Assembly: GCF_000003815.2 (NCBI RefSeq) | Contig: NC_049980.1 | Span: 25,998,272 to 26,062,271 of the forward strand | DNA length: 64,000 bases | Source: Branchiostoma floridae | Taxonomy: Eukaryota; Chordata; Leptocardii; Amphioxiformes; Branchiostomatidae | Direction of reading: 5' to 3' | Shown here: in pieces, positions 43,194 to 55,316 of the stretch | Position numbering within the stretch: the first letter of the stretch is position 1 | Layout: each line of letters starts with the position of its first letter | Position numbers and translations under genes: made by a program | The notes under the pieces: generated by a model | Told to the model about the DNA's origin: nothing | Databases searched by the model: none | Seen by the model: only the letters and a program-made list of their open reading frames with translations

Positions 43194-46100
43194 CTTTGTG
43201 ACTATACGATGGTACAGTTTTGCAATGTTTCTATACGTTTAGCTGACAAAATCGTCTTGAATATATTTCACCTAACCAAAGTATTGTCTTTGGAGCATAC
43301 AAGTAAGGCGCATGTGTCATTTCTGACCGATCATTTGTGCTCGTATATCTTCCTGTGCTCGTATTTTGCATATCCAAGCGGTATGAACGTCACTGCATTT
43401 GCGCTAACTGATTTAGATATCTCCAATCAAAGCTACATACTGATAGAAAGTATCAATTGCGTGCCTTTTTCTCTCATTACGATTATACGGTCGGCCTGTG
43501 GGGTCTGATTAGTAGCCCTGGTAATTCTTCCCGTACATCTTCCCAAGGCTCCTGTTATTACGTCTGGAGAGTAGGTAAGAAAGTGACAAATAGAAGAGAA
43601 CATTAATCGTACTCTCGGGGAACATTAATCGTACTTTGTTAGCCCAAACTATGTCATGTCACGCAGATTTTTCAGCAGACAAGCATTGTCGAAATAATCA
43701 GATCGATGCCAGTTTTCTGTGTTGACTGTAGAGCCACAGTAACACCACGTTGCTATATATTTTGATAGATACGGCTCTACATAATCTGTATTAACACTTA
43801 ATAACAGTTCTACTAGAATTTTTGAACTCTATTATCCCCTGATTCGGTTACGTATACTGAAGTCGGCGCAAATCGGTGCACACTGGCGTGTAGTCCAGCA
43901 GTGAGATACCCAGCTTAACGGTGCCAAGCTGTCGATATGATTTAGCAAATGTTGTTTGTACTTGATTATTAAAGAAAAAGCATTTTGATCCGTTCATTAT
44001 TTTCAATTCACTACTGTGATACAGTCCCTCCAGTTGATTCGGCGTTTCAGATAAGAAATGCATTGCCTTGTATCATCGGCCATCGCTACAATATAATACT
44101 TCGAACCTGGTATCCCTTTTCATGGATCGTCCAAAAATAATTTTCCTTCTCAGTTTCGTCTCTTTCTTCCCTGTACAATTTACCCTCCCACAAGTTATCA
44201 CGGTCCGCTCTTTGGTGAATATGCCTTTGAGAGAAGGCTGAAATACGCAAGGGAAAGAGACGACCACCTCATATATGTACAAGTGAACTTTGCAAGAAAC
44301 TCAGGACAAAGACGCAGAGAGTTAAGTTTTCGATGTGACGATAAACTGCATGCCTTTATTCACAACTCATGGACAAAAAATGCCCAACAATACCATAGAA
44401 ATTTACACAAAACTTAATGGAAAATTAAATATTCCGGCAAGTAAAACAAAAAATTGCAGTATGTACAAAAATAAGAACATTCCTGTATCAACCACAAGTA
44501 GCGCGCCCGTGTACACAATAAATACATATTGAATAAATTAGGAATACAGCGTTAGAAAAAAAGGAGCACACATTCCTCAAAGATATGTCGCAAACACAAA
44601 ATTTAAGAATTAAGCACTGTTCAATTTCTAGAACATATGCGTAGAATTCTAAAGCCTCACACTTCTAGAGGTATTCAATAATTTCTATGTTCCTAAAGTC
44701 TTACTCGTCACTCAGGGTCTACACTTTGTCCACGTACATTCAGCCTTGCAATCACTGCAGACAACAGCTTTTCTTTCATTTATACAAGAAGGCAGTTCCC
44801 TCATTAGGGCTGCAACTAATGCTGTATACGTGGCTATAATACTATTCTGTACAGTCATTGTCACTGTATAATAGGTTCACTTTTTTGAATGATATAATTC
44901 GATTGGAATCTTTTCTTTAAAAAATTCTATGCTTGTCCATTCGCTTTATCCATAAATCAAGGTTATGTGGTCATGGCAGTGTGTTATGTTCAACACAGTT
45001 CTAATTTACTTTCAAACTTTGGTACGCTCGATTTGTAATGCTCATAGGTCACTAATGTGGACTGAGCATTTCATCAGCACAATTTAGCGATTAACAGTGG
45101 CAAAATCATTGGACCATGTTCAATGGGCGATGTGCAGTGCGGTACCGATTGAGAACAGCAAGCAGCAGTGAGTGTGTTTACTAACCCGCAAACACAACCA
45201 CTGCCACTCAACAAAACCGTTTCTCTCAACCCGCCGCTTTTCAATGATTAATTTGCTGTACCCAAAGTCGCGGTAGAATTCTTATAAAGCCATGAGGATA
45301 TCGTCGAACAGACATCACCAATTCCGCATTACACTGACTTAACCATACAACCCCGATCGCTAAGGACAAGCATTTCATCCTTTTTGTCTCACACTTGTCT
45401 CTTATGTGTATCAAAGACAAATTCCTTACATTTCTCTACAATTCAACTGGAATAATTTGATATATTTATATATATATATATATATATACGTGACACAGTT
45501 CATCATCACACAAGTTCTACCACTACAATAGAACAATTTTTCACACGATTTTGTTTGACACCAGCAGACATTATTCAAGCACAAACATTGATGTGTACTT
45601 ATATATAGAATCCATTATGATCATGTTCTATCTATCATCTTCAGCAAAGTTTCCCCGTCTTGGCTACTTTGAATATACAAATCTACGTAATGCTGATAGT
45701 TGGTACGGTGCCCAGTGTGTGTAGCACCCTGAAAATGCATTATTTATAGGAAGGAGTTGACGGTATTTTCCAACGTCATTTTCTCATTGCTTTTGTAGCT
45801 TTCTATTTTTTAGATGTCGTTCCATGTTCTTCAGGACAGGTAACTCCATCCGACATGTAACGATTGTTTGTTTTTTGGACAAACCATTAACAATGGTGTA
45901 TCCAAAAACAAGGGGAACGAAAATGGGAATAAAGATATAGAATAGCACATGTAAATAGAGGGTGAAAGAATGTCCAGATCTAGATCTATTCTTCCTAAAC
46001 GTTTTAAAACGAGTGGCCAATAATTTGACTCTTTTAGATTTTCCTATGGCTTTACTTTGGACGTGTTCATGTCGAGGCAAACTGAGTTCCCATGCCCGGG

Positions 46101-47716
46101 TGTGGATACCTGTATCCATAAGGAATTACAAACCAGACGTATATAGCACACGATGAAGTGTGCATACGTGGTCTGGACTAGAGTGTGTGGTATCACAACT
46201 TTGAATGTCGTTCCTATTGAGCATGGGAGTTGTTCTCTCAAGCATTTGGACTCTCTTCAGTTCAGATGAGTGGAGACTCATGTTAATAGACACGAGGCGA
46301 AGTGTATGTACTACTGGTCTATTTTGTCACATTAACAACCCCAACCCCGGCAACAAGCCTTTTGAAACGTCATGTTACTAATTTTGGACCTGACTCCCAT
46401 GCACTTTTGCTGGACTGAATGTAGCCAAAGACCGTGTACGGCCGTCACTCCCCACTCCATCAATAACGACATGCGCCATTTCACAGGCGCCATGTGCCCT
46501 CGACCCCTGCATCCTTTTACAAATGTGCTACAAATGTGCTTTCGTTTGTTCACGACCCCGCAAATCTGCGAGACAAACTTTTCGACCAAGGTGGTGCATG
46601 GTCATGGGCCCTCCCGGTTTGCCCCGACAAAACGCGCTCCACGGGTTATTGAACATGTTTAAAGTACCAAACGTTTCGTGTGTAGTGGTACCTTTTGGGT
46701 TCAAGAACCGGTAATATTATATGTATGTTTATATAACATACTTCCCATAACGCATGGCAACACTCTTCATGCGTGTCTAGGCCGAGAGATTTGCCAAACT
46801 TCAATAGAAAGACTGCGACAAGAGAATTTCGCTTGGCTAAAAACAAGGTAGAGCCTTGGAGTCATAGCAGCAGTTAACGCAGTCTGCACATTACAGCGTT
46901 GGTGTGTTTTACTTTTAGGCTTCAAGCGGTAAAAACACCAAACCTCTGCCATACTGAAATAAAGGCAGTTTTGAGCAAAACCTTTTTTTGTTTCATTTGA
47001 CAAAGGAAGATGGAAGTGGCCTAGTTAGCTGAAATGTTGCAGACTTGGGCAGTGAAGATTTTGTTTTGTCCGTCCATATTCATTCTAAGTTGCCCCAACA
47101 AGGAAATTTCAGTAGGTCTGTCCAAACCAAAGTTCCCAGGCCAAGATGGGGCAACGAAAATGAATCAAAATCCGGCAGTACAGTGACATATGCGGTTTGG
47201 GCAGATGAGATGATGTGCATAGTTTGATCATACAGTACATGTAGTCTAATGCATATTGGATTTCAGAGGGGAATCAAGTCCACTCTTAAAATGACACATA
47301 AATTCTCTTTTTCTGACATAGAACACTGTTATAGATATATATATCTATGTTCATGGCATCACTGGAAATTCTTAAAGTTGCCCAAGTCAAAATGAAGTCA
47401 TGAAATCTTTACATCAGTTCTGACTACCTGTCTCATTAAGACATAACAACTGCTCCTAAAAATTGAGATTGTCGGGGTCAGATTCAAGTCACCAAGTCCT
47501 ACCTCGTCATTTCTCGGGGGTCGAGACTCCGTCTCCCGACAAACGTTGTCAGAATTTTCCCAGTCCTCCACCAATCCTCCACCTGGAAGATATAACTGTC
47601 TTCCACTCAGCAGCGGCATGTAGCGATCCAGACGCGAAGCGCATCCTTACTAGGTTCCCCGCCACACATTTGGGCGGGACGTCTGAACTTTTAGGATGTT
47701 CACAGAACGTCGAGTC
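43194..47716. other. Non-coding region between TMEM65 and FGF
   Basis: No convincing exon seen. A 16-bp direct doublet GAACATTAATCGTACT occurs at about 43600-43636, a (TA)n tract at 45462-45488 and a short ATAGATATATATATCTAT palindrome near 47331. The - strand has an AATAAA at 44355-44360 followed by a sequence change, a possible distal 3' end for the FGF transcript. That would make a 3.4-kb 3' UTR, which is speculative. Confidence 0.45.
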
Positions 47717-50272
47717 TCAGTTCTTCTGCTTCTTTCCTCTTTTTTGAGCTCGTGACATTCTATCTCTTCGTCGTCTGGACCGGCCGCTTTTGTGCCTGGG
47801 TAAAAAATGAGCCGACCGTTGTGTTTTTTTCGTCTTCCTTCCTCTTCTTGGCCTCCCGTTTTTAGCAATACTCAGATACCACCTGACGCCCTTGCGATGT
47901 CTTTTCTTCGGGTGCAGCGCCGACGAGTACGTGTTGAAGTTGTTGGCCTCGATGGTCTCGTGCCATTTGCAGTTGTCTCGGAGCTTCTTCTGCGAAGTCA
48001 GACAACGCTGCTGTATGAGAATGATTTGTGATAAGATCAGAGACTAGAGCTGTGTGGTGATATGTGATGGTATGTTAACAGAGGATCTTTGTGGCGCAGG
48101 TGTTTCGCTTTTCGCTGGAGGGTACAGCACTGACGTGACAGTCGTGTTATAACCTCGCTGTAAGCCAAGTACTAAGACACGTATCTCACATGCAATAATC
48201 AATCATGTATGAAAATGATAAAGCTTCTAAAAATACAACCACCTGTAAACTGAAAGACTCTGTATCTACATGTGTCTGAGAATTTGCAGAAGGCTTCTAA
48301 ACAGATCCAATCGCTACAATGGATTTATATCTGTCGTTTCTGAAAATTTTCCTCGTTTCGCTAGCACGGTTCCACTGATGTTAGGCTCACAGACAGTCCC
48401 TCCAGACAAAACACCCATCACGTCGGAATAATACTTTCCTAGCTTTGAAGGGTATCGCCAGGGCTTAATGGGGATTTTTCTGACTAACATCTGCCAAACA
48501 CGGGTCAATTTGGTGGGGCTGAACTCGCTCACCCGTAACATGTTCTTCAGTTTTCAAAACTGCGTCCGTGTTGCCTGCTTGAAGCCAATGCTCATCAACT
48601 CAAGCATCCCCGGGGAAATCCTATCTATCTTTGTTTGGATATGAAACTGCTGCATGTCATCGCCAAACAAAGTGGCGACAGACAGTGGAATACCGGTGTT
48701 ACCACTTTCCTAGCCCGGGGCAATACAGCTGGCAAATTTGTCTCTTGTTCTTTCCCGCTTCTCTCTACTCCTCAGTCTGCCAGGGAACGTTACTTTCCTG
48801 AGTGCCGTCCCGCGGACTGACACCGTACCGGTCCCCGGGCGCTAGCGAGACGTGTTTCAAAGGCAGTTTACAGCCTGGCTAAATTGATCGTTCTAGCTAA
48901 TGCACTGGTCGTTTTGCACTTTACATTTTTGGCGTGCCTTCGATGAAGAAAGTCGACACCACATCTATTCATGTTTTGTTGTGTTGTTGTTCTAACCTTG
49001 TGTAAACTAGTTACTATAACATTGCTTACACAAGATTGTCAAAGCGTCTGAAGTTGTGCTTTTATAGTCGGAACGCGCCAGAGAGACACTCTATACCTTC
49101 TCTTATTCAGAGTCATTCAGCGCGCCTATTCAACAAGTGGTTTCACGGCACACGACGGACTGTTTTCCGTTATCAAAACCAAACTCTTTCATGTCCTGTT
49201 TTCTACTGTTCCACTTACCGAGCCGTACACCTTGCCCCGTTTGTTCATCGCCAGGTACAGGCCGCTCTTCACACCTTTGATGGCCAGGATCCCCACATCC
49301 ACGGCGCGGACTTGCAACAAAGCTGAACGGCAGAAATGGACAAGGAATAGTCTATTAACGGTAAAGTCAAACACACAATGAAACACAATGACAAAGAAAT
49401 AAACAGGATGTCCTGTAATGGGACAAGAAAAGGGTGGAAATGACAAGGAAAACACGGGCGGCATTCCCACTACCCGATTATGCACGTGGGTGAGCAGAAT
49501 GCATCGATTAAAAGTTCCTGCACACAAGTCTATTTTGGGGAAATACTTTTATAAAGTGCTTAACCGGTGAATATTTCAAGCACGCCAACCTGCGATCGGA
49601 GATAGATACTTCTGAAGAGGCCATAGGTCCTTTTAAAACAATTTGATGGCGAGATATGATTGGCATCTTGTCGCGTTGTTGCAGGTATTACTGGGCTGAG
49701 CGGAATGGCACCACAGGTGGCATAGAAATGGCTTTTCAATTTCCAAGCCTAGAAAAGCCGGTTACAGGAAAGTTCCCGGTCTTTGGGCGGGCTTAACACT
49801 ACAGGATCTTAAAATATAATCGGACATTCTGAGACTTAAACCTTTCGGTGCCCGATCGTTTCTAGATCATCCCCCTCGTTTGATAGATATCTGTGGATCC
49901 GCGGCGAGACTTATTTGCACTACAATTAGCGAAATTGCGATGATTTGTTCTCGTCCACCTGCCGGGTGAGCGGATTGTCAGGAGGGAGAACTGACAGGAG
50001 GTGACCTTACCGTACGGCGAGGTGTGATCCCGGGTGCCGTTCACCTTCCCGTCGGCGTTGATCTGCAGGTGAAAGCGCGTGCGGCAGTACAGGCGCTGCA
50101 ACCGCACAACACCCTGGATGCGAGTCAAGTCAGGGTTCGGGTTCTCGTTCCACGTCCCATGCGGTACTGATCTCTCCACGCGGGTGCTCGCGGTTGTTGT
50201 GCTCACAATCAGGTCCAAATATCCTCCGAGAACAGTTAATAGTAATGCCAATAGTCTCACTTCTGCCCCCAT
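47717..50272 (-). CDS. Fibroblast growth factor, FGF3/7/10/22-like (3 exons)
   Basis: Coding exons on the - strand are 50272-50011, 49322-49219 and 47989-47717, 639 bp for 212 residues. The middle exon is 104 bp with phases 1 and 0, the hallmark of FGF genes. Residues 1-24 ([20 protein letters not shown]..) form a signal peptide. The beta-trefoil core shows [55 protein letters not shown] and [14 protein letters not shown], then [14 protein letters not shown]63 and C129 are the conserved family cysteines, and N78 is an N-X-T sequon. The C-terminal 28 residues are very basic, so heparan-sulfate binding is likely. By eye GRPRRG.KT..TQ.S..FLPR is closest to FGF3, and CK..E.IE.N..NTY to FGF10. Secreted ligand for FGF receptors. 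The start is chosen to place the signal peptide first, although the frame is open 60 codons upstream. Confidence 0.92.
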
Positions 50273-50452
50273 TCGGTACCAGGCGGTCCGGCGTGTCGTC
50301 AGTCTGCGTCGGTCTAGACCGTGTTGTGCCGCGGGCCGAGGTCTGCCCTGTTCATGGGGTGTGAAGTAAAGTGTGGCCGTTCGGCCTGAGCCAAGTCTGG
50401 CGGCGAATTCCTCAGGTGAAGCCGTACCTGCGACATTGCCTTGGTTTCGCAC

Positions 50453-51428
50453 AGAAGAATGTCAGGTATTCACGTGGGAAACGCAAGGGGGTGAGACGAC
50501 TCACTTACCACATTCCCTGTCCGTCGGCATTAGCTTTCGGAAGTCGCGCTGGCGGCGATGTAGCCGTCGGCATGCTTGCTCGCCTCTCAACTGCAGGGTA
50601 GGTCGGTTCAACTTGCCCGCCCGATCCCGGATCAACACATGATTAAGTCACCCACTTGCTGGGCCTTTCCCCGCCTGCGCGCTTGTTTGTTGTTCCCGTG
50701 TTTGGGTACAAGCGCTCTACGTAACCAGGACCGCGCTATAGGAGGCAGGTGATATGCTATGCCCACTTTGTTGCGACCGCCGTGGTCAGAAACTTTTAAG
50801 TGGTTCTTGGGTATCAATTTGTACAATACGCCGACGTCACCGTTTTTGGACGATCCACACGGCTCGCAGTAGAGACCCAACAGTCATGACGGAACTTAAT
50901 GGCATTTTCCTCATTGTCCATTTGTCGGGTCTTTCAGGTGAGAATTGTCCCCAAACAGCTGCTCTCCTTGCATTATTGACGTGCTTTGTAAATGAGCTAT
51001 TTTTACACGAGTATAAAGAGTCATTCTTCAAACACAATCACCATGTTTTCTTGTAGCAGACAGAGATATACATCGCACCACGCGCCACCTCTCATGAATT
51101 CGTGCTCTGTAAACCCACGGCTTACTTCAATTGGGTGGAAAAAAGCTAAAGAAAGCCGCCCCCTCCACCGATTTCTAAGCCCTGGACAGTCGACAAAGAA
51201 ACGGTCTCTGTCGTTTCTGGGTTACAACCACGTCAATGGTTTCCAACGAGCCCAATACTAAAAAGCAACATTTTCATCTACAAAAGCGCACCTGGGCGGC
51301 CCCTTTATACCCTTTGTATAGAGGGTCTACTCCTATCAGTTGACTAACAAGAGGCAGGCATTTTCCGCTAGTGTAAACAATTTCTTACAGGATGATGCGA
51401 GAGGGTATTTTAACATGTATGTAGCGCC
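50453..51428. other. FGF 5' flank
   Basis: GC-rich compared with its surroundings. It may include the 5' UTR and promoter of the FGF gene. On the - strand TATAAAG at 51303-51309 (GGGTATAAAGGGGC) is the best TATA match, about 1 kb before the ATG. A 5' UTR intron cannot be excluded. Confidence 0.3.
51303..51309 (-). promoter_or_regulatory. Candidate TATA box for FGF
   Basis: TATAAAG on the - strand in a GC-rich setting, 1,031 bases from the start codon. The distance is long, so this is only a candidate. Confidence 0.25.
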
Positions 51429-51528
51429 NNNNNNNNNNNNNNNNNNNNNNNNNNNNNNNNNNNNNNNNNNNNNNNNNNNNNNNNNNNNNNNNNNNNNNNN
51501 NNNNNNNNNNNNNNNNNNNNNNNNNNNN
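51429..51528. other. Assembly gap (100 N)
   Basis: A run of exactly 100 N upstream of the FGF gene, probably of unknown real length. Confidence 1.
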
Positions 51529-52689
51529 CTCAAAAAATAAGACAGAAGATGTGAACATAATGGTGCGGAGATCAGGTGCGATACAGGGATGACGTCAAGC
51601 GGCGGCGACTAGAAGGGTTCGTCGCTGCCCGCCTCTGTTCTGTGCCGTATCGTTACATCTTACAAGCACAAAACAAATTTACTGGAATGTTCTACAGCCC
51701 TAATGAGTAATGATGTACACACACACCCAATTTGTACTCCGGAGCATTTAGGGCAAAACGTATAAAAGCTCGACTGCCGTTTTAAGTGGGGAAAACGGCC
51801 GCAAGTGTAGGTGGTCTCGTGATAAAATCACAGCTCACTAAACACACACAATGGACACCCATTCCCTAATGAATACCATAATTACTACCCTTTGCGCTCG
51901 AAATCAGTATATTAGGCACGAAGAGAAAGGTTTGATGGACACTGATGAGAGCTGGACTATACCAGGAGCGGGAGATGACGCTGTGGGGCGGGGTCCGTCT
52001 CAACAGTACACCTGTCTGTTTACATGACGACAGCCGAGAAAACGACGTTTAATAACGCAAGTAATAGGTGATGTGGTAACGGTTGTAGCATAACAGGTGG
52101 GGAGGTCTTCTGGGTCAGCGGAGATAACCCGAGGAGCTATTCTTCCCGCGGCAGGCCCACAAGGTAGGCTTGACAGGTTTGAGTGGATGTCAGGTCCTGC
52201 AAACACCGGGGAGGGAGCGGCCGTCAGGGTTGGTGGAAATGTCCCGTGGGTGTCTCACTGCTGGGTGTGTCGGGAAACATGAGATGGCGAGGGAACTGAT
52301 CACCTCTGAATTTACGTCATGAGACTGACGACAGCGCAATATAAACGGGATTATAGAGGGACAGAGATTGTTCTGTGAAATGTTCTGTAGGAGGACAGTG
52401 AGTGATAGAGGGATGTTAGACCGTCATTTGTGGGTCTCGTCTGTGTTTTATGGATGGGTGGGTGGTCTTACTATGTTGGTAGTAAATATCATACACATGA
52501 CCAGGAAGGGCTTAGGAAATGAATAGGTGCCGACTACACATTAGCGCTAGACTTTTTACAGCTTAGAGAACGTACGCTTCTATTATTCGAGCATAAGTCT
52601 TTGTTCTGCCGACGTCAAAATTCCTTTCTTTCACTTTTCTCATCAGCCATTTTGTCGGTGTATATTTGACCCCTTCCCCCTACATTAAC

Positions 52690-53130
52690 ATTCTATTCTA
52701 GTTAGCAAAAGGAAGCGATGTCACTTTTTCCTTTCATTCTTGTGACCGGATACTCCTCTCCAAAGTACCCAGTATGTAGGTGTAGGTGTACTTTATGTGG
52801 GCTCCATCAATGGTGGATGGTATTTTCCCACCTGTTAACTCCATCTATATTCTATTAGGAAAGGAAACAACGTCACTTTTTTCCCATTAACTGTGGTGAC
52901 CGGATAGTAGCTCTCTCACCAAACAATTCCCCGGCATGTAGGTGTGGGTATATCTCTAACGTCTACGTGGTGTTTTCCACCTGTTCACTTTGGAAGGGAA
53001 CCAATGTCACTTTTTCCGTGAATTCAGATGACGGGATCAAAAAAAAATTCTCAGCGTCGTAACGTAGGTGTATAATGTAGCATTTTGCGTGGGCTTCGTC
53101 AATGGTTAATTGTGTTTTTTCACCTGTTAA
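52690..53130 (+). repeat. Three diverged tandem copies, ~134-152 bp unit
   Basis: GATGTCACTTTTTCC, ACGTCACTTTTTTCC and AATGTCACTTTTTCC occur with GTCAC at 52720, 52872 and 53006. Each is followed by TGACCGGAT (TGACGGGAT in copy 3), GTAGGTGTRGGTRTA or a variant, CGTGGGCTYC, and a closing CACCTGTTAA. Confidence 0.7.
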
Positions 53131-54868
53131 TCACTTTCGGTGAGTCAGATCTCCCCTCCCCATCTCTGTCGACAAATTTCACCTGAGATTCCAATCGTCT
53201 ATATCCCCGCACTATTTCGCCCACCTTTTCTTATTAATACCGTTATGATTCATGTTCAGAAAGTAAGCAAAAAAACTAAAACAAGTCACAATCTTATCTC
53301 TGGAATTGCACAAGAAAGGGCATCAGCGCTGTTTAAACCAACATATTCCTTAAAAAAAGCTTGTCAACTTGCGTGTCGGACCACAGTTTTTCTCATCATT
53401 GTCCAAGGAGGTATCAGAACAAACCGAATCATTCTTTTTGACATCGCTAATCATCAACCACTAACATGAATTGTTTTATAATGTGGCTTTAACGTGAAAA
53501 ATGGTTAAGTCAAGAGATACTCACGTTATCTCTTTGTAAAGTTTTTCTATCGGGATTTTTGTGACATAGCAATAACCACTGAAGTCCGTCCCCTTATCTT
53601 GGGTTGACAGCTATCATTGTCACTTGCGGTGAGTTAGAGATAAAAGAAGTTTTGTTTCCGTAAAGCTTTTCAGCACCCGCCCGTATGGAACGGTAGTGAA
53701 CACCGACAGACTTCCCGGATGCAGAATTTACCACCATGTCACCTTAAGTCTGAACAGCTCACCATTAGCGATCGGGGATGGAAGAGGAGCTACAGATCTT
53801 GACTCGGCGAATCCCTCTTTACATAAACAATGATTAATTCTGAATGTGGCTGGGAGGTCTGAAACGCTATTCATTCAATGGGAAATATTCGCAGTTTTTT
53901 CTGTTGAAAGGAGGAGAATGGAAGGGGGATCTCGGACACTGAGCCCCCCTCTCCACCCACACACGAACTCACCCCTAAACGGATAATACGGGGAGTATAA
54001 TCTCTTGGCAGGTCTTAGAAGAGAAGGGCGTTATCTGCTCGGAGATTAAGAGTGTCATATGCAGAGATAGCCTGTGACAATGACGGCTATGTTTCACCTC
54101 AATCCGCTTCAGGTTATAATCTGAAAAGAAGTTAAGTCTGCGGCACAAATATTCGAGCTGGAAAACAAACTCGTTTCAGCAAGTGTGACTTTGGTCTTAA
54201 TTTCTTTGTCCATATATGGAAGCCTGTAAAGCCCAGCGTCCGAACCTCAAGTACGTTTGTTATTGCAAGACAGATCAAATTCGCCACACGTGTTTGAGAA
54301 AATTTCCTTCATTTTGTTGCATTGTTGGCTGCTAACCCTGCAGGTCACATACATGAAAGCAAGTGTTTTTCCAGCGGGTTTGGGCAGCTATGTTTACATG
54401 AGATGAATGTGTTTTGTGTCGCAGTTCTTTACGCAGAAGATGTTGTTACAGAACTCTATTCTCCTCCACACATCTCGGTAATAAAACCACGGCTCGGAAT
54501 GCTTTAGACGACATAGTTTAGTTTGTTCGGATAATGTATCTTCCCGCGGTTAGTCAACTTCTCGAGCTGCGGACATGTAATATAACCGTTACCGATACAG
54601 AGGCACTCCTGAGGCCTTTGTGGTCTAATTGGTGTACTGTGATTGCTCTATAGAATCCCACAGCTTTTCTGAGTATCTCACAGGAACAATGCAGGCATGA
54701 GAAGAGCTTTTGGATGTTGCAGTAGAGTTTGACAGTACCTGGCACTGGTTTCTCCGTCCTTACATGATGCCAGGGGATGGGGATTAAAAGAGATTAAGAC
54801 CGGTCTGAAAGGAGGGTTTAGAGGATGATGAGAACTAAGCGGTCTCGTCTTATCGATATTATAAGGCA

Positions 54869-55316
54869 GAACGGATAGAAATCTGCCCGTGTGTTTTATC
54901 TTGTCCGCCTGTCTCCCAGCCTACACTCAGTGGAGCGAACAGAACAGCAATGTTAGGACTTTTCTGGTGCCCTAATATGGACGTCGTATTCTTAAAGAAA
55001 TAACCCTCTTATAACTTTGTACTCATCTACAGGTGGTTCATACACTCTGCTACCATTTAGACAAGTGTCCTTTGCGCGTGTAGTTTTGACGAGAACGGAT
55101 AGAAATCTGCCCTTGTGTTCTATCTTGTCCGCCTGTCTCCCAGACTACAGTTTGGAGCGAACTGAGCAGCGATGTTAGGACTTTTCTGGTGCCCTAAAGT
55201 GGACATAAAATTAAAGGAATTGCCCTCTTAAAACTCTGTACTCATCTACAGGTGGTTCATATACTCTGCTACCATTTAGACAAGTGTACTTTGCGCGTAT
55301 AGGCTTGATGAGAACA
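54869..55316 (+). repeat. 224-bp tandem duplication
   Basis: The unit starts GAACGGATAGAAATCTGCCC at 54869 and again at 55093. Both copies contain TTGTCCGCCTGTCTCCCAG, TGTTAGGACTTTTCTGGTGC and ACTCATCTACAGGTGGTTCA, and end GACGAGAAC/GATGAGAAC. Identity by eye is about 85-90% with small indels. Confidence 0.85.

Noticed and set aside
45784-46119. 111-codon - strand frame with a membrane-like stretch
   Set aside because: No splice sites, codon bias or recognisable similarity; probably a chance frame in FGF 3' flanking DNA.
47650-47868. 72-codon frame on the - strand over FGF exon 3
   Set aside because: It is shifted by one base from the FGF frame. With the seven A residues counted correctly, the FGF frame ends at 47717-47719 and gives the family motif SAHFLP, so the longer frame is a shadow.
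51761-51768. TATAAAAG on the + strand as a promoter
   Set aside because: No gene follows it on the + strand within the window; kept only as a note in the region entry.
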